From positions 36,158,694 to 36,222,693 of the forward strand of contig NC_065877.1 of NCBI RefSeq assembly GCF_933775445.1: a stretch of DNA of 64,000 nt, read 5' to 3'. Origin of the DNA: Argentina anserina (lineage: Eukaryota > Streptophyta > Magnoliopsida > Rosales > Rosaceae). Every line of letters starts with the position of its first letter. Within the stretch, counting starts at the first letter, position 1. The position numbers and the translations under genes are program-made. Shown here piece by piece: positions 50,498 through 62,423 of the stretch. Below the pieces are notes generated by a model. It worked only from the letters and a program-made list of their open reading frames with translations, had not been told where the DNA came from and did no database searches.

Positions 50498-51949
50498 TTG
50501 ATATTAAATGTAATACACAATTTTGTAGCAACGGATTTAATATCTAACGAAAATGGTCTAAATTTTTCTATCATATTGAATGGTTCTTTTGTACCGAACC
50601 AGAAAACTGAGATATGGTTACTTTATGTATAAGAAGATTGTTAACATGCAGAGACCTCTACGTACTACAATACTGCCATTTACACCTGCATCTTTAGCAG
50701 TCATTTTTGCAGGATAGCTCAGAGCTTTCTTGAAGATTTCTGCTCTAATCTGCTGAAGGGTGGACTCAATATCACAATGGTTGTGAGTTGTGACTTGTGA
50801 GAACTAGTGGAGACTAGTTGAACGTGCTTATGCAAAGTTGCAAAATGATGTAATATGAAAACAGAATTTCTGCCATGAAATTATATGCATTGGTTGCAAT
50901 TTAGTTAAATACAGTTTAAGGGCAAACGCCACAATGATATGCTACTTGGTGTTTTAAGATTTAAAAACAAACAGTTCCACAATGATATGCTATTTGGTGT
51001 TTCAAGATTTGGACACAAAGTCACAAACAGTTAATGCATCGATATTACAAATTAGTGAAATAACTATGCTTCTGTTTACATGCTTCCACTTTGAGCTTGA
51101 TGTGAAACTGCTTTTACGAGCTGATACCTTTTGTTTGAGTTTATGTTAGTCCCTAGATCATTTGGCTTGATTTGTTTTGATGTCTGAAAACAGTCTAATG
51201 TTTTTTTTCAAGAATGTCTGTTGGCAATAAATCTGAATTTGTGGTGCGCTTATATACTAAAAGGGTTGTTTAGCAATCTTTGGACTTTTGGTTAGTCAAG
51301 ACTAACAGAATTGTATCAATTGTTGTACTTGTGTCTAGTGATTTTAGAAAAAATTCTAAATGGCACTTCAATATTCAACTTTCATATTTGCTAATGCAGA
51401 AGCAAAGACGATCTTGAAAATGAATTGGGTTGCCACTTATAAATGAATCTTGTGTTTAATGTCTACTATCTTATGGCCTCTGTCATTTACAGACTTTACA
51501 AGAATGTGATGATGCTTTATCTCTAACATGATTTGTAACCAAAATAAACATGATAAATTTTTATTCCTTCATAACAAATATATATCAAAACCATGCAATT
51601 AATCAAATCACCTTACATAACATAAATCCATATATTAAAGTACTAACTAGTCTTGAAATAAAAAAATAAAAAACAAGAATAATGTTTGAACTAGCTTCAA
51701 GCTTCAAAATCGTCATCATCATCAATTATAATATCACTATTTAAATCATCATCTAAATGTCATCATCACCATCACCTCCAACACCGACACCTCCAACAAC
51801 ATCATCTCCAACACCAACATAGGTTTGGTAGAGGGGATCGGTAGATGTAGTCTTTCTAAAGTCTCAATCTCAAAACCTAAAAGACCTCGTCCAAAAAATA
51901 GTTTTTTTAATAAAACAATTGTCTATTAAAAAAAATCTTGAACTAATTT
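50498..51949. other. Intergenic spacer
   Basis: The 3' flank of the membrane-protein gene and AT-rich spacer. A 48 bp tandem duplication lies at 50929-51024. The stretch 51710-51830 is a low-complexity CAT/CAC/CCA run that could be the last remnant of the neighbouring retroelement or a simple repeat. Confidence 0.55.
50929..51024. repeat. 48 bp tandem duplication
   Basis: CCACAATGATATGCTA-TTGG and the following bases recur after exactly 48 bases, with some divergence. Non-coding. Confidence 0.8.
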
Positions 51950-53838
51950 TTTTTAGGCCTTCAACTTTCGCGCTTCAAAACAACCGGCCCCTCATATACC
52001 CCCGACCAATTAACCCTCCGTTGAGAAGATCCCGAAATATTACATACATAGGAAAAAATGTCACAGAACACTTAGCATCAGTGTTCAATTGGGGAACAGA
52101 TATCAAATGATGAGATAAGACAGGTACATAGAGCACATTGTGAAGTTCTATTGTGGGAGTAATACGAATGGACCATTTCCTTAACACAGGGAAGGCCTCA
52201 CCATTAGCATTAGTAACGTAGGGTATTGGTGGAGGGGACAATACGGTAAAATAAGATTTGCCATAAGTCATATGATCAGACGCACCAGAATCAATAATCT
52301 ATGTATCAAAACTAACAAAGTTAGAAATATTGAAATCCATACCAATTTGACCACGACCAGCTATGGAGGCTGTAGGTGGTGCTCCTCCTGTTGTATGGTG
52401 ATCATGTCCAACCACACCATAGATATTTGGTTCCTGAACTAATTGAATAGCTGCTCTCGCCTTGGGACGATAATGAGGCCACTTAGGCCTAAGGTGTGGA
52501 TACAACTTCCAACAGGTTGCACGAGCATGGTTAGTATCATGACAATAAGAGCAAGGAGGGCGGGGTTGATTCCCGAAGCCTGGTGGTGGTTCTTGTTGAT
52601 GAAGTGGAGCTGAAGTTGCTTGCGGAAAGGGTGGTGTTGGAGATCTAGCATGAACAGTAAGGCTGAAAACGACATCCGGTGCCTGAAGAAGACTTTCCTG
52701 CTAAGACTCATCCTTATGGATATAGGTGAAAGCGGTGATTAGGCTAGGAGGTTCGGTCTTTCTGAACAATTCACCTTTCGCACTGTTATGCTTTGCATCA
52801 AGACCTTTCAGGAAATAGTGAACTCGTTCAAGCTCCTTCTCTTTTTGGTACCAAACAATATCCTCCTGATTTTGATCAGGCAAAGACGTTTCGCATCAAT
52901 CTCAGCCTAAATATTCTTCAGTTTGGTGAAATAGTGTGCCACCGGTTGCCCATCTTGTTGTATTGCCAAAGCGGTGCACATTAACTCATGAATTTGTATG
53001 AAATCAAAGTCATTAGTATATAAGCATTCCAGTGTCTCCCAAATTGCCTGCCCAGTGGCACATGCCTCTACCAGATAAACTATCTCGTCATTCATAGCTT
53101 TCCACAAGACATACATGACAAGACCATCGTCGTCATCCATTTATTGTAGGCAACAATATCATCATGACTAGGAGTCGTAGTGACTCCGGTGACATGCCAT
53201 ATCTTGTGCATGCCTCGAAGATAAGCGGCCATAAGTCCCTTCCATTTACGGAAATTAGTCTTGTTGAGTTTAACGCCCCCAAATGAACCACTGTCAGAAC
53301 CTTTGATAGATACTTCAAATGCCGGAACATCAGGGATCTGAGAACTCTATGCTTCATGTCCAGAACCCAAAAACAATTTAAAAATCAGGAATTATGCAGC
53401 AAAATCACAAAAAAAAAAACTGATAAAAAATATGTCTTCGGTGCACTTGCACTGTCTGTGGACCTGCACTGACAGCCAAGGCTGCTGAATCTGGGCCGGG
53501 CTGGGTCGGATCGGGTCGGATCTGGGCCGGGCCAGGTCAGGTAGTGCGGAGAGTAGCCGAAAGAGCCGAAAAAAACGGGCGGAGGAGCGACGTCGGAGGG
53601 CAGCAGCAGCAACGCCGGAGGAAGAGAGCTACGACAACGTCAGAGACCGTCGGAGGGCAGCGGCAGTGCGGAGGAGTGACAGCAATGTCGGGGAGGGCAA
53701 CGGTGACTTAGAGGCACAAACCGGAGCCGGACGGGAGGAGGCGGAGGGCAGCGGCGGCAACCGGCTGGAAAAAAGAAAAAACCTAGGAAAAAACATAGCA
53801 ATATAAGGAGAGAAGAAAAAAATGGCTCTGATGCCAAG
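51950..53838 (-). mobile_element. Truncated Ty1/copia retrotransposon (gag to protease)
   Basis: Minus-strand order from the 5' end: a primer-binding site at 53823-53836, a GC-rich leader (about 53400-53780), gag fragments at 52907-53357 and 52700-52883 (WETLECLYTNDF, KELERVHYFLKGLDAKHNSA), a CCHC zinc knuckle near 52515-52560 (CSYCHDTNHARATC), and a protease with IDSGASDHMT near 52240-52300. It ends in a region like the gag-pre-integrase domain (ELHNVLYVPVLSHHLISVPQL), with homology lost at about 51950. Integrase and reverse transcriptase are absent. Stops and frame shifts break the frame. The 5' LTR should lie at 53840 upwards, but I could not define its outer end. Confidence 0.82.
53823..53836 (-). 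other. Copia primer-binding site (initiator tRNA-Met)
   Basis: Minus-strand TGGCATCAGAGCCA matches the usual plant primer-binding site TGGTATCAGAGC, complementary to the 3' end of initiator tRNA-Met, with one T-to-C change. It sits where the 5' LTR should end, next to the copia gag leader. Confidence 0.75.
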
Positions 53839-54510
53839 TTAAATTAAATTACTGTATATTTTCATACACGGATTGGCCCTATATATAATCTAAAGACCAT
53901 AAATCACGTCCTTGATTCACGCTAACATGTGATATGTCGAATGTTTGTGTTTTCATTGATTAGATTCATATGGTTTATACTCCTGCTGTTCTAGTAACTG
54001 CTTATGATCGATATGTCTAGTGTATGTGCTTTCTTTGAGTACATTCATATGGTTACTCCTGCTGTCCTGCAACATTTATACTACATTTCTGGATCCTGAA
54101 CAATTTGCATTAGTGTCATTGTATGCTTGGAATGACCAACCCTTGAAACATATCAATAGAAGTTCCGGTCCGGGGATTCGGGGAAGCGAGATCTACTGTG
54201 GTAGAATTTTGTTTTAGCAGCATATTTATATCAAAATTGAAAAATATATGGTTTGACATGTATGCGTTATATATATATATATGTATTTATCATATATACA
54301 GTATATATATATATGCGTATACAAACACACCACTACATGTTTAACTATCTTAGTAGTCCCCAAACTGTTGGCAATTGGGTAATGCATCAGAAATGAGGAA
54401 CTTTTTTTGTTCTTCCAATCGACTGTGATCTTTCATCGTAGTTGTCCATTGACACAGGGGGTACAAAGAATGTAAATCATTGTGTGTACTTACAGACCCC
54501 TCTTGGCTCT

Positions 54511-54790
54511 TCATCAGTAGATGTTGTTGTGTTCTGCTTGTCATTGATGGGGAGTAATTTCCCAAGTTACCTTAACGAAGCACACAGAATACTTAAGCCA
54601 CGGCGATGTTTTATTAAAATTTTGATCATATTGCCTGAGTGATATCCTACTCCAACTGATGGAGTGATGGATTGTAATTCACAGTGGCTGGCTAATAACA
54701 GAAGTGAAGAGCAGATTTGATTCCAAAGAAGTTCACAAAAGCAGTATGTGATATGGGATTCATTTACCTCTATGGCAAAGGTATCTTTCT
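54511..54790 (+). pseudogene. RRP8 rRNA-processing methyltransferase pseudogene fragment
   Basis: After an acceptor-like CTTACAG at 54504-54510, the plus strand reads TPLGSSSVDVVVFCLSLMG and PSYLNEAHRILKPR, the core of the plant RRP8 (Rossmann methyltransferase) domain. A second acceptor-like site and exon start near 54681-54690 gives the expected W-L-L-I-T-E-V-K-S-R-F only if one extra base is skipped. KFTKAVCDMGF then needs another frame change. The N-terminal exons are missing. RRP8 methylates 25S rRNA in the nucleolus; this copy is dead. Confidence 0.75.
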
Positions 54791-55462
54791 GGTTCTCTCA
54801 TTTCCCTGGATTGGTTGATGGTAAAGTGTCTTTGTGCTGAATTCTGTGTTAGCTAACTGATGTGCATTATTGCAGGATTTATCTAATAAGATGTCTATAT
54901 TGTTTTACTTGCAGAAAACAGGTTAGGTTTTGATTTTACTTCAATATTAACATATAGATGTTTCTGCTGAATATGGATAAAATTATTACCTCTTTATAGT
55001 TTATAACATGATATGTGCTTAATGTAATGCATAGATTTTGGTCAAAAGAATGTTAAATCATCAATTTGTGAGTCGGACTATAATTTGCTTCAGTATTTTG
55101 GAGATTATGTACATGTGAAACCACCTGTTGTAGGAGGAAACCAGAGACAGATAGTTACCTATTTTTTCTTACATCATCAGTTTCACAAGGAGCAAATTTC
55201 TACGGTAAATAAAAAAGCGAGGTGATGAGACGAACTAAATCGACGTTTTTGTCAACATTTGAAAACTGAGTAAGCAAAGCACACTATTCTCTGACAGAGA
55301 CTCAACGCCTCTATGACTCTATCTACTTCCAGAACACATCAACTTCCACACGCGCAGAGGAAGACTTGTAGTCAAAATCCCAACTCAACTCTTTTTACTT
55401 CTTCTTGACCTTGTTTTTTTACCTCACATTCTCCACCACCTTCATCAATCCAATATCTCAAC
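54791..55462. other. Intergenic spacer
   Basis: AT-rich, no gene supported. It probably includes further decayed sequence from the RRP8 copy just after 54790. Confidence 0.5.
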
Positions 55463-55873
55463 GGGAAAAACTTGAGTACAAACTAGTATGTACGCGTGCA
55501 TCTAAACTCTCATTTATTTGCGCATTTTAGAAATATAAATACATGATTTTAACCGTTCAAAAGTTTAGTTTATTACTAAAGATCATTTCTGTAAAAGATC
55601 AACATAAACAAAAATCGTCTTCATAGTCGATTGCATCAAACAAATTGACGGTTGATCATGAGACTACTAACTTTCACCATAACTGTTCATTTGTTTGATG
55701 CAATCGACAAAACAAACGATTTCTGTTTATGTTGATCTTTTACAGAAATGATCTTTAGTAATAAACTAAATTTTTGAACGGTTAAAATCATGTATTTATA
55801 TTTCCAAAGTGTCCAAATAAATGAGAATTTGAACTTACGCGTACATACTAGTTTGTACGCAAGCTTTTTCCTT
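55463..55873. mobile_element. Long-arm foldback MITE, ~410 bp
   Basis: The two ends are inverted copies of roughly 170 bp each. The left arm has TACAAACTAGTATGTACGCG and GTAAAAGATCAACATAAACA, and the right arm returns TGTTTATGTTGATCTTTTAC and CGCGTACATACTAGTTTGTA. Short unpaired sequence separates them. TCTCAAC stands on both sides (55456-55462 and 55874-55880), a likely target duplication. No open frame. Transcribed, it would form a strong hairpin. Confidence 0.85.
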
Positions 55874-56320
55874 TCTCAACTACCCCCTCCTCTCTCCTCT
55901 ATTTGTTTTGGGGCCTCCCTTTCCTTAATCCACTCCACACTACCCCTGCTCTGCTTCCTCTACTGACAGAAGTTCTGAGCTTCCTTCCCATTTTTAAAAC
56001 TCTGACTCTGTTGGTGGGTGCCTCTGGTTTTTTTATTCTCTGCCTCCCAAAGAAAGGCACACATTTGATTTGTGGGATCTGCAGCCGTGTTTTCAGGGCA
56101 TGGGTCTGTTCTTTCAAACCTGCTACGCCATTCCCTTTTATTATGGACTATAAAAGGAGGTCGCTTATTTTAATGCTAATTTTGTTCCTTTAAGTAGTGT
56201 TTTTGCCATTTTTAAAGCTCCCTGCTTTCATTGAAATGTGATCATACCATAAAAGGGTGTGTGCAGTTTTGGGTAGTGGAAATAAATCTACTGAGTTGAG
56301 CTGAGTTTGGAGAGGAAAGT

Positions 56321-58448
56321 ATGGGATCTGGTAATGGGGTTTATGTGGTTGGGGAGTTTGATTTGGATGCCAAGTGGCTCACCGATCCAAAGCATCTGTT
56401 TGTTGGTCCCAGAATTAGGGAGGGTGCTCGTGCCAAAGTCTATGAAGGAAAGTAAGTCAACTTCAGTCTCTGTGTCTGTGTCTGTGTCTGGATTTCTCTC
56501 ATTTTCTGTAAGTTCTGGAACTTATGATTGTAGTAAGAATTCTGTTTTTTTTGGGTCATAAAAAGGTTGGATTTTGATAAAGTTCTATGCCAAATTGGTT
56601 AAATTTCTGAAGTTATGATTGTGCTCAGAGCTCAGTTGTGGGTTCAGTTTTGTGGGGTTGATGAGTGGGGTTAGGAAAGAGTTAAAGATCTGAACTTTGC
56701 AATTTATCCCAGCTTTTGAAATTAAATTTATCCCAACTTTATTGTTCTGCAACTGCAATTATGGTCTTTTATGATGGTAAGTGTTGAATTACAATGATAG
56801 ATTCTAACACAGTAGTTCTGGTTTTGTATGTTCAGATACAAGAATCAAAATGTTGCTGTGAAGATTGTCAATAGAGGAGAGACCCCGGAAGAGATTACCA
56901 AGAGAGAAGCACGGTTTGCAAGGGAGGTGGCTATGTTGTCCAGAGTGCAGCACAAAAATTTAGTGAAGGTTGTTGTCTAACTCTAAGTTTCAAGTATTTT
57001 GTTCACAATAAGACACGGTATATGTTTGCATGTTTGATGGGGTTTCTTCATTTTGTGTCTCACCAGTTCATTGGTGCCTGCAATGAATCTGTCATGGTCA
57101 TAGTGACTGAGCTTCTTTTGGGTGGGACTTTGCGCAAATTCTTGTTCAGTATGCGTCCAAGGTGCTTGGACAAGCCTGTGGCAGTTGGATTTGCACTTGA
57201 CATTGCTCGTGCTATGGAGTGCTTGCACTCCCATGGAATTATTCACCGGGACCTGAAACCTGGTACAGATTTACTTGTATAATTTATGAAGACTTGGTTG
57301 TTTTGGATATTGCTTGAACTAGAAAGTTGCTGTGTGAGTAGATTAGTTGACTGCACCGGTTAATACTTAGGGAATGGTGGAATACAGAAAACTGAACGAT
57401 CATAGTATTAAGCACTAGAGGTAGCTGATATTCTGGTAGTAAAAACATGATCACAGGCTTGTTTACTAAATCACTTCATGATCAGTAATACTGTACCATT
57501 AGCTTTTTTGTTTCTCTGATTTGTTTGTTAATCTCCAACTTTTCTGGAATATTGGTTGTGTTGGGCATAAATGTATGTAACAAAAAAGTTAATGCAAACC
57601 AACTTTAGTATCTGAATTCTGAAGACAGGGTCGTTTCAGATCTCACATATTAGTACTATCCTTTTTGCAGAGAACTTGATTTTGACTGCAGACCATAAAA
57701 CAGTTAAACTTGCGGATTTTGGCTTAGCAAGAGAAGAGTCATTAACAGAAATGATGACTGCTGAAACTGGGACATACAGGTGGATGGCGCCTGAGGTACT
57801 GTCTGCGGATTCAAAAATTAAATTTATTAATGATATGTCTTGTGAGTGGCCTTTTATATCAGAAGACTGATCATGTTTGGTGTTGGTGTTAGCTTTATAG
57901 CACAGTTACACTAAGACATGGAGAGAAGAAGCATTACAATCATAAGGTGGATGCTTACAGCTTTGCAATTGTATTATGGGAACTCATTCATAATAAGGTG
58001 CCATTTGAAGGCATGTCGAACCTGCAAGCAGCATATGCAGCTGCTTTTAAGGTACCAAAATAGTCATATTCACAACTAACTGATCAAGTGTCTTCTTTGG
58101 CATCAAAATCTAAGGTTGTAAACATTGTTTCAGAACGTGAGGCCAAGTGCTGAAGATCTTCCAGAGGATTTGGCTTTGATAGTGACCTCATGTTGGAAAG
58201 AGGATCCAAATGATCGCCCCGACTTCAGCCAAATTATACAGATGCTACTGCATTATCTATCTACAATTTCACCGTCAAAACCCGCAATCCCCCAACGGAT
58301 ATTCAAATCTGATAATGCTGTACTACCACCAGAGTCCCCCGGTACTAGTTCTCTGATGGCTGCACACAATGAACCGGGCGAAACACCTAAAGTAGACATG
58401 CAAGAGAACTCTAAAGGTTTCTTCTTTTGCTTCAACCAATGTTGTTGA
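56321..58448 (+). CDS. ATN1-like Raf-type serine/threonine kinase
   Basis: Six exons, 56321-56451, 56836-56968, 57067-57262, 57671-57795, 57893-58051 and 58134-58448, give 352 aa. The family is the plant group C Raf-like MAPKKK (ATN1, At3g27560/At5g50180). The start [20 protein letters not shown] is typical. The ATP loop is [12 protein letters not shown], the lysine is K53 in VAVKIV, and the catalytic Asp150 is in IHRDLKPEN. DFG is at 169-171 and APE at 193-195 (GTYRWMAPE). The C-terminal tail after the last kinase helix is short and ends FFFCFNQCC. Substrates are unknown; members act in cytosolic signalling. The exon 4-5 junction MAPE|LYSTVTL keeps the frame, so translated sequence running past 57795 is intron. 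Confidence 0.93.
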
Positions 58449-59676
58449 TACTTGATACTCATCTAGGCTACTAGTCTTAAAATACTGTGGAATTGGGACA
58501 GTTATCTTAACCTTAGTTTGGTCTGATGGAGATCAACTCGATAGAAATTTAGAATTCTGGAGTTGGTGGGTTGCTGTGATGTAATTACGTTGTAAAAATA
58601 AGGTTCATCCGAAAACCTTTTGCTCCTGTTCAAGATAACCCCTTTGACCATGTCATGATCTGTAGCAATTTAGCAATTGATTGTAACACAATAATGTATC
58701 AGGAAGTGTTTTCTTCTTAAAAATCAAATGGATATGCTATTAAACTTTTTCAAATCAAATTGAAAACCATAAGGATTCAATGCAGCAAAAAGTTACTGGG
58801 GATCGAACCCAGGTCACCGGCGTGACAGGCCGGAATACTTATCACTATGCTAAAACGACTTGTTAGTCAAAACTTGTTGTATTGACATTTTTGACTGATA
58901 TGTGATAAATAAATCAGGCGTCCAACTAGCCTCTGATAACGAAGTTTTTCAGTAGGTACTTGATCTGAATATTATGCTAACCGATGGATCTGCTTAAATA
59001 GGAGTATCAATGGGAGTGCAATCCAGCATACCGGTCTCCGTTAGTATATCGAGGATGTACTTCTTCTGACACAGATAGATACCATCACTTCCCTGACTAC
59101 CTTGTATATTACTTGGAGAGCAAGTAGCTTATGACAATTCTCATTCCTAAAATGGCACTGACGTGATTATCGAAGCTTCAGAAGCCTCAGCCTCGTTTTC
59201 CGAACCAATGGCCCCCAAAGACCCAAAGGTCCGTCAACTGGGTCCCACTATAGTCTCCTCCAGTCTCCGGAACAGTTACATCATAACGGTTAACGACCAA
59301 CCACCGCGTCATTCAACTAATTCCTGAGGGGCAAAGACGTCACTCTATGAAAACATTTCCACATATACCTTGGAGAACAAGTAGCCCTCACCTGGAATTT
59401 ACCATAATAACACTGGCCCGCGTCCCGACGCCCGACAAGCCTTAGCCCACGTCCACCCGAACCTAAGCCTAGTGAAAAGATACCAATACCCGAGCCTAGT
59501 TTGGAACCGGGTTTCTTCCCGCTCAGACAGACCCGGTCTTCCCCCACTTTAACTTAGTTCAGTGTAGAAAGGGGTTGAGCTTCTAAGACACACTACACTT
59601 TTTTTTTTCTTTTCTATTTTAGTCCTTCTCCGAAGTGGCTTCTTCTTCTCAACTTCTGGTCTTCTACTTCGGAGCT
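58449..59676. other. Spacer with the tRNA relic and the SOG1 leader side
   Basis: The 3' flank of the ATN1-like gene, the tRNA-like relic (separate entry), and a moderately GC-rich stretch (59150-59560) that probably holds the promoter of the following NAC gene. A T-run at about 59600 lies in the presumed leader. No other gene seen. Confidence 0.55.
58788..58859 (-). tRNA. tRNA-Asp(GTC)-like sequence, probable pseudogene
   Basis: On the minus strand, GTCGTTTTAGCATAGTGATA begins a cloverleaf like eukaryotic tRNA-Asp. The anticodon stem CCGGC/GCCGG is perfect, with GTC in the loop (58824-58826). The T-arm is CTGGG-TTCGATC-CCCAG, also perfect. The 3' acceptor strand reads TAACTTT instead of a match to GTCGTTT, so only three Watson-Crick pairs and one wobble remain. 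The body looks real but the acceptor stem is broken; most likely a tRNA relic or a tRNA-derived SINE head. Confidence 0.6.
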
Positions 59677-62423
59677 ATGGCGAGGTGAGAAACCTTAAAA
59701 CAGCTTTGTGTTTTTGGACATATCAAACTAACGAAATCTAAATTTTAAGGAGGTCGTGGTTTTTTTTTTTGGGGAGAAAGATTTTGTGCTTGGTGATTGA
59801 GAACTGATGCAGTTCAGAGACCCTATCTTCAATGTAAATTTTGGATTTTGGTTTCTGGGTTTGATTGAGACTGAAAGGTTGGAGCTTTTGAATGGGTTAA
59901 TGGATTTGGGAGTTTGGATGATCAAAAATAGAAACTTTTTCCCTCTTATTGGTGTTTTGGGAGCTTCTTTACCCATTTGAGGTTTATACTTTTTGAAGAT
60001 TGGTGTTGAAAGCGTCTTAGTGAATCAAAAGCTTCATGAAGTACTTTCTTATAGATTCAATGTCAGGGGGTTCCTCTGTTTGTCTTAACTACTTTGCATT
60101 GTAGCTAGAATTGGTTGGGGATTTGATCAGGTTTTTCAGGCTGATAGAGTTTAGATTTATTTTTAGGACTTGGCTGATCAACTTCAGAGGATTTCACTAG
60201 CTTATCAAACCAAAGATTCTGACTTTTTGTAATTTTCATCGCCTTGAATGCTTGGATTTGAGCTGGGATTTTGGGTCTTAATTTGGGTGTGATAAGAAAG
60301 ATAATGTGGGCTTTCATTTTCAATTTTTCTTGTAGGTTTCTCTGAAAAACCCATTTCAGCTTTCTCCTTTTGACTTCTGCAATGTTGGCTTCATTTTGTT
60401 TCAATTGGAATTGATTGCGTTGGGGGGTTTCTATTAAAGTTTTCGATGTTTTCAAAGATTGTTTTAATTTTCTTTCAATGTGGTTTCTCTGTTAGTTAAT
60501 TATCTAATTAATGAAAGGTGTGGTACAATTGAAACTGAGGCTAATGCAGTATATAATCGTTGCAGGACTTGGCTGATGAACAGCCGAGGAATCGCAAACA
60601 AAGTCAAAAACTGTGCTTCTCCTATCCAAGATTGTGAGGCGAGTCGGGAATGCCCAAAGTGCCGTTATGTTATCAGCAACGAAGATGTAAGCAAATTTTG
60701 AGTTCAGATCATGTTATTTTGATTGAGTTCTATATATGTTCTTTTGCATTGAATTTAAAGTCTGTATCAAAATAAGCTTGATAGAGAGGTGTTTATAATA
60801 AACTTGTTCAGCCCCTTAATAGTATAATTCTTGGAACTCTATTGTAGGTTTCACCAAAGTGGCCTGGCTTTCCGACTGGGGTGAAGTTTGATCCACATGA
60901 TGCTGAACTCATAGAGCATTTAGCTGCGAAAATTGGTGTTGGCGACTCAAAACCTCACATGTTCATACATGAGTTCATCCCAACTCTTGATTCAGACTCC
61001 GGCATTTGCTACACTCATCCTGAAAACCTTCCTGGTAAGGAGCTTATGAAAACTTCATTCCTATTCTCATATGACTTTAATGATTCCAGGCATTGATCTT
61101 TGCTTTGGTGCATGTACTACTGATATGAGTGGACTACAGAACTACCATTCCTCTCTTTTTGTATATAATGATAATTGATAAATTATAGTTGTATGCAGTA
61201 TGCTTCTTCGTTTTTGCTCATAAAGCTAAACTTAGGTTCATTTTACTTGGTTCAGGTGCTAAGAAAGATGGAAGTAGCTTCCATTTATTTCATAAAATAT
61301 CTAATGCTTATGCAACCGGTCAGCGGAAGCGTCGCAAGATTGACAATGAACAGGGCTTGGCTGCACAGGTTGTTCGTTGGCACAAGACCGGCAAGACCAA
61401 GGCCATAAGAACTGGAGTTCATCCAGGCTGGAAGAAGATCATGGTGCTTTATAAAAGTTCAAACAAAAGATCCAAAGAAGATAAGACTGACTGGGTGATG
61501 CATCAGTATCATTTGGGAAGTACGGAAGATGAGAAAGAAGGTGAATACGTGGTGTCTAAGATATTCTACCAACAACCTAAGGAGACCAACAAGAATGATC
61601 AGAATTTGGTCATTGAAAAATCTGAAAGCTACACTCTTCAAGGTTCTCCTCTAACCCCCATAACATGTCCTCCAACTACTCCTGCACCACAGGAATCCAG
61701 TTGGCGTGACGCTGATCCTGACGAATATATGCACAAATCTCCTGACAAGGTTGGGATTAATTTTTTTTCTATATTTGTATTGTGTTCAAGCTATTTATCT
61801 ACTGAGAAATCTATTTGATATGTTCATATATATGCCTATGACAATTAGAATTTTATGTATACTGCAATTACATCAAAAACTACTATAGGAAGAGAGGTCT
61901 TTATGATTCTATTCATCTATTCTGTGGTACAGGTAGCAGATTATGTCCCAGAAGTCTCTCAGTATGCCCAACTTAGGAAGTTCGAGGACACTGTGTCTTA
62001 TGTTCCTCAACTTGATAGTCAGTATGATGACAATATTGGGCAACCTATTTGTTTGGCAGGCGAATCTCAAGTTGATGAATACTACAGTATACATTGTGTG
62101 GATGACGCCTTGTTATGCAAGGAGACATTTAATTCTTCCACTACTATAAATGATGGTCCAGTTCCAAATCCCATGTTAAACACTGACAGTGCTAATAATA
62201 TCGGGGTGACTGGAAACAGAAACACACCATTGGGAATTAGTGACCTTGAGAACCTAGAGTTTGATAGTCAACCAGATTTCCAGCTAACTGTAAGCTTCAT
62301 TTCCCTTTCTTTTCTGCTTATGAGATTTGTGAAATAAGGTAACTAATAGTAACATCGAAAATGCAGGGTTTACAGTATTGTTCCCAAGAGGATTCACTTG
62401 ATTGGGTTGACTGGCTTCAATGA
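59677..62423 (+). CDS. SOG1: SOG1-type NAC transcription factor (DNA-damage response)
   Basis: Six exons, 59677-59684, 60566-60686, 60848-61034, 61256-61749, 61933-62289 and 62367-62423, give 407 aa (Arabidopsis SOG1 is about 450). The first coding exon is 8 nt (ATG GCG AG), giving M-A-R then TWLMNSRGIANKV. The SOG1-specific Cys motif ECPKCRYVI precedes the NAC domain: KWPGFPTGVKFDPHDAELI, PENLPGAKKDGSSFHLFHK, KTGKTKAIRTGVHPGWKKIM and DWVMHQYHLGSTEDEKEGEY. The C-terminal region has five SQ dipeptides (Ser279, 299, 315, 382, 395). In Arabidopsis, SOG1 is activated by ATM at clustered SQ sites after DNA damage and drives repair and cell-cycle genes. It could instead be a SOG1-like paralogue, but the five SQ sites favour SOG1. 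Confidence 0.9.

Noticed and set aside
51710..51830. Possible acidic or glycine-rich coding stretch in the CAT/CCA run
   Set aside because: Low-complexity repeats without a start, frame continuity or neighbours that would support a gene.
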